DNA of 64,000 nt from Aedes albopictus (taxonomy: Eukaryota > Arthropoda > Insecta > Diptera > Culicidae): contig NC_085138.1 of assembly GCF_035046485.1 (NCBI RefSeq), positions 18,419,440-18,483,439 on the forward strand, read 5' to 3'. The notes under the pieces were generated by a model that ran no database searches, was not told where the DNA came from, and saw nothing but the letters and a program-made list of their open reading frames with translations. Below are positions 32,718 through 43,564 of the stretch, one piece after another. The number at the start of each line of letters is the position of its first letter. Positions within the stretch are counted from its first letter, which is position 1. Both the position numbers and the translations under genes were made by a program.

Positions 32718-33649
32718 CAGTATGACCCATAAAAAAATGCGACAGTTTTCAAAGTCATCGTTCCCCTACTTCGAACTGATTAACCTCGCATGTATCTATT
32801 GGATAGTATAGTAGAGCCACTAATCTTATAATGGCAAAGGAACATAGACTGATTCCATGCAAATGCCTTCGGAAATATAACGTTGAACATATGGATGTCG
32901 AAATCGTCCACGCGCCAGAGGCCGTTTTTTAAGGATATAATTTTCTTTCAATTGCTTTCAATCACATTCAATCAAATTTTATTTTCAAAATAGTACTTTT
33001 ATGGCTGGATAAGGTCTTCAGGAGTTGGTTGGTTCGTCGGACAAGCACGAAAAAAATATTAACTTATAAATTAAGAGACATTTTGTGAAAATTGAATTAT
33101 TTGACAAATGATAATTTTTAGAAAATATTATGTTTTAAGCATGAAATTGTTTTTAAGTACATAGTATTTGTACCTATCATAAAGGTAGGTATATATGCCT
33201 TCATCGACAAAAAAATGTTTTGAAAAATGTTCTAACAGTGTTAAGTTTTTTATTAATTTATCTTAAATACGGTTTTTAATATGTAGCACCTTCTTTAGTT
33301 TTTGTTTCCTAAACATTTGAAATTATTTTTAAAATATTTTTCAAACATGGGCGTATTAAAGAGTACATATTTCTCCATGGTTTCCATGTGTTTAAAAGTT
33401 TTTATCTTAGTTCATTTTGCTATGAAAATTATAGGAAAACTTGATTTTATTTAGAAATTGTTAACAATTATAAGGTATCCCATATACGTAACCAATGAAT
33501 ATTTTGACAAAAAATTTAGAGATCCTGTATGACAATGACCTCCTTATTGTATCCTAATCCAAAAAAGTTTAATTCATTGGGATTATTTCATTAAAAATCA
33601 TCAAATACTGCAAAAAAATGGAATGTCGCATTTTTTATGGGTCATACTG
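32718..33649. mobile_element. TA-flanked TIR element, 932 bp
   Basis: Left end CAGTATGACCCATAAAAAAA and the inverted right end CAGTATGACCCATAAAAAAT continue to GCGACA (about 26 bp with one A indel). TA borders both sides (32716-32717, 33650-33651). The AT-rich interior has no transposase frame. Tc1/mariner-like by ends. Confidence 0.75.
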
Positions 33650-33829
33650 TATCGATACTATGAACCTAGACAATACCAATAAGGTCGTCTAATAGACGAC
33701 ACAATTATTCGTTTTAGATCGTGTGAAGATATTTTTTTTTTTCTAGATAAGATTAACTGTTAAAAGTTCGTACTCGTTTCAAATAAGCGTATTTAAATCA
33801 TCACTTGTCGCCCGGAAATCTCTGATAAT

Positions 33830-34187
33830 AGGAGGCCATCAGTGAAGTACTAGATTGAAAGTAGTGAGCTGGATTTTTGTATGGTGAGATGATCGATTCT
33901 CCATTTCTGCAATGAAATGGTGCAAACAGCGTGGGTTATATGATTTCTTGCCTAATTTGATGCTGATTGAGCAAAAGTTTGGATAACTGTGTTGTTGTAT
34001 TATTTATTTCTTGCAACTTCAACAACACAGTTACCCAAACTTTTGCTCAACCAGCATCAAATTAGTCAAGAAATCGTATAACCCACGCTGTTTGCACCAT
34101 TTCATTGCAGAAATGGAGAATCGATCATCTCACCATACAAAAATCCAGCTCACTACTTTCAATCTAGTACTTCACTGATTGCCTCCT
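33830..34187. mobile_element. AATT-targeting palindromic MITE, subfamily B (358 bp)
   Basis: Ends AGGAGGCCATCAGTGAAGTA / inverted AGGAGGCAATCAGTGAAGTA with AT on both sides (33828-33829, 34188-34189); the restored target is ATAATTCA. It is a near-perfect hairpin with TTGTTGTATTATTTATTTC at the loop. Its length equals that of the copies at 51153-51510, 52279-52636 and 60528-60885. Confidence 0.9.
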
Positions 34188-34209
34188 ATTCAACGATTAG
34201 AGCAGACAC

Positions 34210-34495
34210 CCCATTCGAGCCCGATCATTGTGTGGATGATGTGAAAAGTCATGTAATGGACATTTCCAATCTTCATTCATCACTTGTTGGAGTGACTAAA
34301 CTAGTCCCTCGCGGAAAACACGTAGAAGATCTATCGCTTGTCTCATTCAAAGTTACTGTCTGTAAATCAGCATTACAAGTATTAGGAGACCCATTTTATT
34401 GGCCCGCTGTAATTTCTGTGCAATTGTTTGAACCCAACCAAAAAACGGATCAGCTGTATGTCGTCCGAATATACAGTAAAATCTTGCCGAAGTAA
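34210..34495 (+). pseudogene. LINE ORF1 remnant (gag-like)
   Basis: The frame contains VTKLVPRGKHVEDLSLVSFK, then DPFYWPAVISVQLFEPNQK. TKLVPRGK...FVSFKV...DP..WP is a conserved block in ORF1 proteins of several insect LINEs. It starts just right of the MITE and breaks at 34495. Downstream 34500-35210 contains decayed coding pieces with short repeated phrases (two copies of a GCGTTCATCAGCCGTCCC block at about 34579 and 34859). Confidence 0.6.
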
Positions 34496-35239
34496 TTCTT
34501 CTTTTCCACGTCCGGGACGTACCGCACTTAGCTCTACGGAAGCCCAGGAACCTATCCACACAGTCCAGACCCTTCAGCCAGCGTTCATCAGCCGTCCCGG
34601 TCCTATGATGGGATCAGGTGAAGAGGTCCTCCAAACTGTGCTATCAGATATGTAAGTACAGTCTGGATAAGAATTTATACCGTTCTGATGATCTTCCGTC
34701 CAGCAGTTCTTGGCATAGCTTTAGCATTCGAGAACAGATATCAACAATTCAGTCAGCTCTACATATTTCTACGACCAACTTCCTTCACCCGGGACACATT
34801 ACATCTAGCATTATGGAAGTACTGGAGCCTACCCACACAGTCCTGAACTTCCTGTCTGCGTTCATCAGCCGTCCCAGTCCGGTGTTGGGATCAGGTGAAG
34901 GGGTCTTCCACCATGTATTAGTCTAAAGCAAGTATAACTTAAATAAGAATTTGTCCTGCTCTGATGATGGCTCGCCCAGCAGCCGGTGGAATGTAATCAA
35001 CACGCACTATCGAGCAACATCGTGTGTGCAACCAGCCCATCTACCTAGCAACGAGGTTGACCTTCCTCCAGGAAACATTGACGTTCCGTAAGCCCCGGTA
35101 TCCGTTATTGTAGTCCAGCCCGTCCAGCCTGCCCAGTCTTCGCAGCAAGACAACGTTCCCCGCAGCATACAACCAGAGGTAAGTAGTAGACACAGACAGC
35201 TGATGTTCATCGTTTATCGGTGTACTACCGGAACGTTAC

Positions 35240-35825
35240 AGGGCTTCATACCAAGATGGACAATTTTCTGCTGGCCGTCTTTGACTCTTCGTACGACAGT
35301 AATCGTTCTGACAGGAACGTGACTAGACGAACGGATATTCTCACCTCAACTTTTCGATAACGCCTTTACAGTCTTCCGAAATGATCGCAAGTGGCTTAAC
35401 AGTTCTAAACCTCGAGGAGGAGGCGTCCTAATCGCTGTGTTCACACGGTTATCCTGCAGAATCGATCCGTGTAAGCAATGTGGTAGAGCATCTGCGAGTA
35501 GAATCAAAGCTCTAGGTAAAAACGGTATAGTTGTAGTACTGTATTTTCTACCTGACCGGATGTCGAACATTCTGGATTTGGAAGAACATGTGCGCTCTCT
35601 AGGTATGGTTGCTTCCTTCGGATGTATTTCTTCAGTTTGGAGACTATAATCAATCTGGTCTCGTGTGATCCACCCCTGTGGGTGACTTACCTACTATTGA
35701 TGCTCCAAACCCAACTGTTAGTGAAGCCTGTTCGTGTTTGTTGGATGGTTTTAGTTTGGTGCTAACTAATGAACCATGTTTCATGGCTTGTTTTGTTTTG
35801 GAAGCCTTTGAACCTTTGATCAATC
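35240..35825 (+). pseudogene. LINE endonuclease (APE-type) remnant, left part
   Basis: Pieces in changing frames: DNFLLAVFDSSYD (about 35258), RLSCRIDPCKQC (about 35448), RIKALGKNG and DRMSN (35500-35570), EEHVRSLG (about 35583), then TPVGDLPTIDAPNPTVSEAC and CLLDGFSL (35675-35755). These follow the order of an endonuclease domain. At least four frame changes. The foldback element at 35828 interrupts it; a short continuation is at 36835. Confidence 0.65.
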
Positions 35826-35827
35826 TA

Positions 35828-36752
35828 CAGGGGATGGCCAAACTGTTTGGGATAGGCAACTTTTTTTTCTCCCACAAAAAAGTTCAACATGCTATAACTT
35901 TTCATAGAGCGCATCAAAAAATCTCAAATTTTTACTGTTTGTCCACCTATTATATGTGCATCATTGGTACAAATTTGGGCTCGATTGATTATTCTTTCGC
36001 AAAGTTGGAACCGTTCGGGTAAAACACTATTTTTCAGACAACTCATTTTTGAGCTGTCATATCTCGGAAACCAGTGAACCGAATTGAATGAAATTTTGAA
36101 CGTACACTAACAATATGTAAATGCTTCACAAACTATTAAAACATAGGTACTTTTTAAACGTTGAAAAAAGTTATCATGGATTGGCAATTTTTGGATTTTT
36201 CTCGAAAAAATGTAATTTTTCACACATCAATGTCAACAAATTTTAGTGTTGATATCCAAAGATTTTCCACTCCTGTTCTCAAGTTATCTCTAATCAGATA
36301 TATTAGAGCCTATTTAGATTGAAGGAAGAACACATTTAATAATTTTTATGTGGTATTGTAAATTTGACTTATTTTCCTCTATATGGGTAAAAATTTCAAC
36401 CCGGTATAACTTAATTCGCCGTGAGAAAATATTACATTTAATAACGCCGTATCAAGTATCAATATATTGTTGATAAACGTTTAAAAATTCATTCAATTCG
36501 GTTCACTGGTTTCCGAGATATGACAGCTCAAAAATGAGTTGTCTGAAAAATAGTGTTTTACCCGAACGGTTCTAACTTTGCGAAAAATTAACCAATTGAG
36601 CCCAAATTTGTACCAATGATGCACATATATTAGGTTGACAAACAGTCAAAATTTGAGATTTTTTTATGCACTCTATGAAAAGTTACAGCATGTTGAATTT
36701 TTTTGTGGGAGAAAAAAAAGTTGCCTATCCCAAACATTTTGGCCATCCCCTG
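35828..36752. mobile_element. TA-flanked foldback element, 925 bp
   Basis: CAGGGGATGGCCAAACTGTT and its inverse form the ends, bordered by TA (35826-35827, 36753-36754). The arms are inverted copies over about 300 bp or more (e.g. GAGCTGTCATATCTCGGAAA at 36050 against its inverse at 36500). Centre near 36290. No transposase frame. It splits the LINE endonuclease. Confidence 0.85.
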
Positions 36753-36754
36753 TA

Positions 36755-36830
36755 CTGCCCCCACTCGCATAACTGTCCCATATGAATAGGAATCCCAGCA
36801 AAGATGGGACTGTTATGCGAGTCGGGGCAG
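36755..36830. mobile_element. 76-bp MITE stacked on the foldback element
   Basis: CTGCCCCCACTCGCATAACT and its near-inverse (36810-36830) enclose a 25-bp loop. TGTA lies on both sides (36751-36754, 36831-36834), and removing the MITE plus one TGTA joins the foldback end to GATCCC. The CTGCC...GCATAACTGTCCCAT motif is shared with 8659-9134. Confidence 0.75.
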
Positions 36831-36834
36831 TGTA

Positions 36835-36920
36835 GATCCCATCCATCTTGCGCCTGAATTGACACTTAAATTGATCCAACTCATGGTCTTTGAAGCCATT
36901 CCGAACTGCATCGACCTAGG
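36835..36920 (+). pseudogene. LINE endonuclease continuation
   Basis: Right of the stacked insertions the frame reads DPIHLAPELTLKLIQLMVFE then AIPNC, which fits the DP.H..LE(F) part of LINE endonucleases and continues the remnant at 35240-35825. It ends after about 80 bp. Confidence 0.4.
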
Positions 36921-36939
36921 TCCAAGACTAATGGAGAAC

Positions 36940-37330
36940 GGGTGATTTGATATGTCGTATGATAGGGTTTTGTGCCGTTTCACATTTGGCCAGTTCCACC
37001 TGCGCTGGTCCGAATCGCTTAAATGGCCGTAACTCCAGAACGCCAGGACCGATCAGAAACATTTTCAATAGCACAAAATAGGGCAAAGTTCCGGTTTGAT
37101 TCGAGCTAAAGAATTTAGACTCAGCCCACGGGTTAGTGCCTTAAAAAAGAGTGACCTTCATTGTACACAGACACACATTTTTCCTATAATTAATGTACGA
37201 AGACGTAGGACTGCGCATAACTCGGGAATGGAATATCAGATTTGGGTCGTTATTTCAGTTCAGTTAGTTTTGACCACATGAGACATATAAAACAAGGAGA
37301 CGGTTTTGAAAATCGATACTTTATCTCCAC
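36940..37330. repeat. Second copy of the satellite element end module
   Basis: GATTTGATATGTCGTATGAT, TTGGCCAGTTCCACCTGCG and GGCCGTAACTCCAGAACGCC parallel the end of the array at 13440-13560. It contains under one satellite unit. After ACACAGACACAC near 37170 the match fades. Confidence 0.5.
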
Positions 37331-37675
37331 AAAAAATCTATCTTCTATCAATATATACATAAAAATGAGTTTGAAGCCCATTTGAGGCAACAAAACTTAT
37401 GAACTGGCGAACCGATCAGCATGACTCTTGCACGATTCGATTTGTATTCATGGTAACCGTGTTTATAAGATAAAAAAGTTATGAAAATCAAGTAAAAAGA
37501 AAAAGAATTGTGAAATTAGTGAAATTGTTATGATCGGGGAAGCAAATCCAAACGATCGCAAAACAAATACTTACTGATAGACGAAAATTCTCGCGAAAGC
37601 TAAACAATTAATTAATTTCAGTGTGTTTCGTCCCAAATGTTCATCATAGAAACAACAACTCGTTCATTTACTCAC

Positions 37676-37724
37676 AAAGGCGTGGATGAACTCGTCCAGC
37701 GTGAGTGTGTTGCCCGCCAACTTA
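37676..37724 (-). pseudogene. Candidate captured exon inside the Helitron-like element
   Basis: On the minus strand a 49-nt stretch is preceded by TATTTATTCCAG (strong acceptor) and followed by GTGAGTAAA (strong donor), and encodes KLAGNTLTLDEFIHAF. A second donor (GTGAGTGGG) lies 112 bp upstream, ending a stretch that reads LPHAPADFTIDDIIA in one frame or MRLPISQSMILSP from an ATG in another (37837-37880). With the first acceptor only the second reading joins in frame (SPKLAGN); the first needs an alternative acceptor at TAAG. The parent gene is not recognised. Confidence 0.35.
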
Positions 37725-38027
37725 CTGGAATAAATATTGCGAGAGCGCTCTCGAACTATTTTCCATTCAGCTGCGAAAGATAATCTGCTCGAAAATATCG
37801 TGTTGATTCTCAGCTTTAATTCCGATTCCCACTCACGGCGATAATATCATCGATTGTGAAATCGGCAGGCGCATGGGGAAGATTTTATCAGAAGCCCGTT
37901 TGTGTGCATTAGGGTTCGGAATTAGTTATAAATTTGTTTGGTAGATCGAGGACTGACATGTAAGGGTTCGTTCAAAAATTTCGTAACGGGGAGGAAGGAA
38001 GCCTAGCGCGTAACGCGTAACGTGTGC

Positions 38028-38115
38028 GGTTCCGTGGTCGTGCGGCTAGTGTCACCAAGCTCTTAGTCGCATCGTGCTGAGGAGCGAGGGCTCGATTCCC
38101 GCCGCAGCCTAGGCC
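38028..38115 (+). repeat. tRNA-like unit in the Helitron-like element
   Basis: TTCCGTGGTCGTGCGGCTAG (A-box-like) and GAGGGCTCGATTCCCGCCGC (B box) at tRNA-like spacing. The sequence after it (GAGCGAAAAAGCTC hairpin, GTCTTTTTATAAAGAC hairpin) leads to the Helitron 3' end. Either a SINE insertion or part of the Helitron tail. Confidence 0.5.
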
Positions 38116-38229
38116 GCATGCTAGTCCGTTGTCTAGTGTCGTGCTTCCTTCAAAGAGCGAAAAAGCTCACTGGAAGCATTGGAAGTGTCCGTGTCTTTTT
38201 ATAAAGACAAAGTTTGCCGGGACAGCTAG

Positions 38230-39150
38230 TTGTATAATGAAAAAAAATACGGTATAATCAAATAGAACCTCACATTCATGCCTGTTTTACATTGTTCAAT
38301 TGAAATGAGCATTTCACTTGAAAACTCCTCAAAAATATTCAATTTAATTGAATAATGTGTATAGTAGGCAAACGACTTGAACGCTCACTTGAATGCTCTT
38401 GAATCCAACTCAGTTGAAACAAGTGTTTACAGTGTTGCTCAAGTGAGATGAATTTACATTTTCATATTTACACGTTCTATTCGCATTCAATTGGCTTGAA
38501 TCAAGTCACTTGCAACGTCTAAACCAGGCATCACTGTGACAGCTGCTATATTCAATTGACTGAAAACAATCACATGTACTGAACCACAGACAAACAGGCG
38601 TCACACTTCGAACATTCAAATCATAGTCGCGGAAACATATTCACCCAATGCTGAAAGGGTTGAGCTTGACCAACCATCGACTAGGTAGCAGTAGTGAGCA
38701 AACGTAAAACAAGAGAAAAAACGATTCCAGCCCCATGAATGCAGTGGGAAGTTGGCCAACTATCAAGTTTTCAAATTGTTCGTTATTAATCATCAGTAGT
38801 TTTGTCTGAGAGTAATTATCAGAGTGTTATGTCTGATTGTCTGTGATTGGACGATTTTCAAAAGAAATTTTAAGAAGAATTCATTCGAAAACCTACATGA
38901 TGTTCTAGAAAACGTAGAAAGTGTTATTGCGTGACGGAAATTTTATTTATGCAGATAATTTTCCGCGACGATGTGCGTTAACATGATGTGATAGACGTTT
39001 ATATCAAAATCCCAATTTTCTTTACAACAATTCAAACAATACAGAAAGATTTGTTTTACGAATAGAATTTAGCACTTATTAGCACATCGAATTTAGCGCT
39101 TATTATTTTGCGCTCATTCACAAACAATAACATGTTCGTAAAACTCGCAA
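38230..39150. other. Unassigned DNA with CACTTGA-rich inverted repeat
   Basis: ATGCCTGTTTTAC at 38280 faces an inverted ATGCCTGGTTTAG at about 38530, enclosing several TTCAATTGAA and CACTTGAA/TCAAGTG words; it may be a decayed MITE of about 260 bp. The remainder has no gene or repeat boundary. Confidence 0.3.
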
Positions 39151-40830
39151 AGTAGTTCCTTTAAATATTTCAACGGAAATTTCTAAAGGAATTCTTTGAG
39201 CAATTTCGCTTAATGTTTGGTAATTCCTAAGTTTTTTTTTTTCAATAATCTTTTTGGAAATATTTACGGCAGTTTATTTGGTTTGTTGATTCCAATTTCT
39301 TTGTCTTTTTTGGAATTTTCTTTGGTATTGCATCTGGAACTTCCTTCGCCAATATCTTAAAAACTTCTTAAGCGATTCTTTTGGCACTTTCTCCGTCAAT
39401 ATCTCTGAGAATTTGTTTAGATTTTTTTTTTTCAGAATTATATTTCAAAATCTTTACGACAATTCATGTGGTAATTCCAAGGACATTGCTTCAACAAAAT
39501 CTTTGAGAGTTCCTTAACCCGGGAGCAGTCGCGTCGTGTACTGAGTACACGAAAAAAGCTCGCTGCTGGTACACAACGTGAGTGTGGTGTCGATGAGGGT
39601 GGCTGACGACGTGATTGCTCGAGTTATAAACAAGTCAAAATTGCTTCGATAAACTCTTTTGGGATTTTATTTGGAAATTTTTACGGGAATTTCCTTTTAA
39701 ATTCCTTCGGCAATTTCTTTGAAAATCCCTTTAGAATGTCTTTGGGAGTTTTTTCTGTAATTTTATTTAAATTCCATTCCAAACTCCTTCGATAATCCCT
39801 TTGTGAGTTTCTTCAGTATTTTGTTTTGTTTTTTTTTTTCAGTAATTTTTTTGGTATCGATGTTCTACATCTCGATATTTCTCTCCATCTCGATGATTTG
39901 AACGAACCCTTCAGTCTGCATACGTTTTTCCTCTCTACATGTTGATATGTATCCCCTTATTTCGATATCTCCATATCTCGTTGCGATTGTTCTAGGTTTT
40001 CTCTCTATATGTCGATATGCAAATTTTCACAGATTACTAGGTCTCTTTTTCTAGGTGCAAAACATTCTGAGAATGCGAAGTGACATTTGTCAGTTTTTCC
40101 TAGTTGCAAAGATTTTTCCAATGTGTACATTACAAATCGGTTCTTCAATTAAATCTGTCCCTAACTCGATGGTCCCTTCATTATCGCGACATGGAAAGTC
40201 GACTGAAATTCCGTAATTTCTATAGGAGTTCGTACGACCATCGCTTTGAAAATTCTTAGCCTACAGTAATGCCTTTGAACGTTCTTCTAAAACATTTGGA
40301 GGAACTCCTTTGAAAATTCCTCGCGCCAGTATTTTGGAAATTTTTCGTGCCCCAGCATATTCTTCGGGATTGTTTTTGAACATTATCTTTCTAGTTTTTT
40401 TCGGGCATTGTTTCGAAAACGTCGTAGTCAATTTCTTCGGAAAACTATAAATTCCCGAATTTCTGAAGGAATTTGAAAAAGAATTGCCAATGATTTACTG
40501 ATGAAAGTTGTAGAAAAAAGACAAAGGAAATTCTAGTTCTAGAAATTGAGAAATTTTCTAAGAAATTTAAAAAGATGTCTAAGCAATTGTCGAATAAATT
40601 TCCGGAAGAGTTATCGAATGACTTTACAAGAACTTTTGAAGAGAATTATCGTAACAATTTCCAAGCGAATTACCGGCAAATATTTCAAAAGAGTTGCTGA
40701 AAAAAAATTCCAAAAAAATATAACCTCAGAAATACACAAACAAATTTTCAAAGGCCTTTGCAAAGAATATATAAAGAGAATTTCGGTAGAAATCACACAG
40801 AATAACTGAATGAATGTGTTCACTTTCTGG
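39151..40830. repeat. AT-rich degenerate minisatellite with insertions
   Basis: Units like TTTCTTTGGGAATTTCCTTC recur. A different repeat with CTCGATATTTCTC, CGATATGCAAATTT and CCCTAACTCGATGGTCCC words occupies about 39855-40200. The 87-codon plus frame at 40546-40809 is lysine/arginine rich repeat translation. Confidence 0.5.
39512..39632. mobile_element. ~120-bp MITE in minisatellite
   Basis: TTAACCCGGGAGCAGTCGCG near 39512 faces ACGTGATTGCTCGAGTTA at the other side. The inverted ends (AACCCGGGAGCAGTCGCGTC; AACTCGAGCAATCACGTC) match imperfectly over about 24 bp. Flank duplication is TTA or TA, ambiguous. Composition is much more GC-rich than its surroundings. Confidence 0.6.
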
Positions 40831-40930
40831 CATCCCTCACTAAGTATTGAGTTTAATAGCACTTGCATCTTAAGCTTTTTCCCATAAAATCCCCCATTCA
40901 AATTCCTCAATGATCGAAACCGAGTTATTT

Positions 40931-42660
40931 AATTGCATGGATTAAAATATCACGACACCAGCACATATTAAATTCATTCAAACCAAACCAATCTCATCCT
41001 TTCGCTCGCGAGTACATACACAAGTACCGACCACTCATACACTACCATGGTAACCGAACGGACTGTTGCGCGCTACTTCCACTTCTGTTGCATATCGGTG
41101 AAAATGGTAGGTGAGTACAAGGATTATCTACATATAACAACAGCAGCAACAACAACAATGCTCTACATCATCGTTCGGTCGGTCTGTCGGTCGGTCTGTC
41201 GGTCGGTGGTAGCTATCCGAGAGCGAAAGAAAAAGTGACCACTATGTACCACAGCACGAGGATATGGATTGGAGGTGCGGAGGGGGAACTGGGTGTCTCT
41301 CATCGAATTCAAACCAGCTTGAATGGGTGGGTGGCTGGATTCATGCCAGAGACAATGGCGACAAAAACGATGACGTAATAGCTCATCTCGACGATGCCGC
41401 GCTGTCATTATACATAGAATGCCTAACCCACGCAACGACCTTATTCTCTTGGATGATTCTTTGATTTGCAGAATCAGAACAAAAAATTGATTCAAATTCC
41501 ATCGGCCGGAAATATGCGATTCAAAGGCGCGTGATGCAAGGAGTGTAACCCGAAATTCCCCAGCGTTAGAAAAAAAAGCCCCAACGGTATAACCAAATTG
41601 GATTATTAATATTAAAAATTCAAAGGTAAACCAACAAGCAAGAACTTTAACATTACCTTCTCGAGTCTAGACGGGCTGTTGCGCTTGTTGCGTTACGTCG
41701 TCAGATTTGTATCCTTTTTTCAACAACGAGACAGAATGGATTCTGAGGGTTCTCACAAAAGCACGTAGTTCTCACACCTCACCAAGAACAGAATCATCCA
41801 ATGCGTGGGGGAAAAGTATTCTGGAGTTCTTGCTCTCTTTTTCTTCCTCTGATTTGTCTCACTCTGCACTCGATGAAAATCTATTGGGATTTCACTCGGA
41901 AATTTCACCTTTTCGTCGCACCGTCGTCGCCTTTATATGGAGATGCTGATTAATATGAACACTCAATCTTAATTTTTTGATAGCCAAACTTTTGTTTCGG
42001 GGAATTTGTCACTAATGGAATCACCTTTCAATCAGAGATATTGGAGAATCACTTCCCAACTTTCACACAATTCATCAATAAATCAACAATTTGCTGGGTG
42101 CGATCTCAGCTTCTTTTCACTCAATGCACTCCCATGGAAAACTCCCTTCAAGCCTAAATCTATGCAATTTTCGGAACAACAGCGAACAACTCCACTCCGG
42201 GAACAACCAACACTTCACCGCGATAAAATCTCAACTTTTCCTCAACAGGCTAGTGATATTTCTTCCAAATTTTTCGATCACACTCGGCAGCAGCAGCAGC
42301 ACTCCATCAGAACACTATGAACGGCGCCATTTTCCTCACTGAACTGACCTGAAGAAGAAAATTTTTTGTGAATGGTGTGGTTCTTAGAATCACCACCAAC
42401 ACCACCACCGCCACCCACTGGAGCCCTCTCTGGGACCCCGCACCCACTACTGCACTGGGTTCTCTCTCACGCGCTCGCAACTCTATGAAGGATTCACTCT
42501 CTTTCGTTTCGCTTCGGAACACCCACCGGCCACCCCACCAACATGGCATTGACAGTAACATCCGCGGAAGGTACAGTCGAGCCTCCTATGAGACTCCGGT
42601 ACCCATTATCGCCCATGGTGTCTCTCACAATTCAAATCTTCATATAAATTTGTTATCAAC
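40931..42660. promoter_or_regulatory. Repeat-poor block, candidate promoter/first-exon region
   Basis: This block lacks the window's repeat families and is GC-richer, with CTCTCT/CACCC runs (42420-42540). CTACCATGG at 41042 provides a good start context; the frame MVTERTVARYFHFCCISVKM runs to GTAG|GTGAGTAC (41110/41111), a consensus donor. A CGGTCGGTCTGT tandem is at 41175-41210. Without transcripts the orientation and reality of a gene are unproven. Confidence 0.25.
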
Positions 42661-42682
42661 AGTTACATTCTAATAAAAATAA

Positions 42683-43302
42683 CGGGCTTGGTAGCCATTA
42701 GGTGATTCGTATGCAGAAGATCCTGGGTTCAATCCCTGGCCCGTCCCTTTCCTCCTACAGTGTATCTTTCTATATACTTTCTCTCTCCTATCTATTCTAT
42801 ATAACTCATATGTTCATAGCCATCGCTAGAACCAGAAACGGCTGAAAAGCCGTTTCTCCTCCTCCTCCTCCAGATAACGCCTACGAGTTATGCAATCAAG
42901 CGAACTGTGTCGCAAGTTTCTTCGTGATAATCACACGAATCTATCGCCTAACGCCTGGCATCCACGCACCAATACGTGAACCTTCTGCCAATAATTTCCC
43001 ATGAACACTCCGACATCCGCATGAATTTGTGCAGACGCATGGGTACATATATCCAGTCTGCTGTGGTTACAAATGATTGCAATCATCACTTTCTTCCTCT
43101 TTCCCACATTGACCTGCAACCTGACGTGGCAGACGCCATTGTCGCCCAAAAATAGAAAGATCACCAACTCTCACACACTGAAGGTGCCCGCTAGTCCCTG
43201 GCAGATATCTCATTGGTACCTTGTGCGAGTGTAGCTGGTCTGGCGATACTAGAGTAGCATCCACGGGCGGTCAATCAAACTCAACTCAAACTCAACAGTC
43301 AT
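42683..43302 (+). mobile_element. 620-bp tRNA-headed retroposon with 16-bp target duplication
   Basis: ATTCTAATAAAAATAA occurs at 42667-42682 and 43303-43318. The head GGGCTTGGTAGCCATTAGG...GGGTTCAATCCCTGGCCC has A and B boxes of a tRNA-like promoter. Next come a hairpin (GAAACGGCTGAAAAGCCGTT) with a CTC-CTC run, a 400-bp body, and a CAAACTCAACT-type repeat tail. It is much longer than the other SINEs in the window. Frames in the body are not convincing. Confidence 0.85.
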
Positions 43303-43439
43303 ATTCTAATAAAAATAAACATGATTTCGCGAAAGAAATCTGTGATGTTGTTCCAAAAAAATCTTCAACACTTGTTAAATGTCTCAATTTCTAAATCAAC
43401 ACAACTTCTTAACTACTTCTCGGTATGTGACCAAATTCA

Positions 43440-43535
43440 AACTTTGTTATTCAGTAAGACCACTCTAAGAAGGTCTGGCTTCGATTTCCGGTTGGTCCAT
43501 GATCTTTTCGTAAGGAAGAACCCAAAACATTTTAC
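43440..43535 (+). mobile_element. Feilai-type SINE fragment
   Basis: GGTCTGGCTTCGATTTCCGG and TTGGTCCATGATCTTTTCGT match the B-box region and start of the body of the SINE at 7036-7326 with substitutions. Both ends are missing. Confidence 0.55.
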
Positions 43536-43564
43536 TGGCTCTTGTAGCAGAACTCTTGTAAATA

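Larger units (their letters stand above)
37341..38229 (+). mobile_element. Helitron-like element
   Basis: The 5' side begins TCTTCTATCAATATATACAT then AAAAATGAG, and the 3' side ends TTTGCCGGGACAGCTAG followed by T. TC...CTAG ends between A and T, no terminal inverted repeats and no target duplication are Helitron features, and GCCGGGTCAGCTAGT-type ends are common in insect Helitrons. It holds a tRNA-like unit (38028-38115) and candidate captured exons (37676-37880, minus). The exact first base is uncertain by several nucleotides. No Rep or helicase coding. Confidence 0.6.

Noticed and set aside
34428..35210. Frames around 34428-34926 as a host gene
   Set aside because: They lie between LINE ORF1-like and endonuclease-like remnants and contain repeated phrases (GCGTTCATCAGCCGTCCC twice), so they are decayed retrotransposon sequence.
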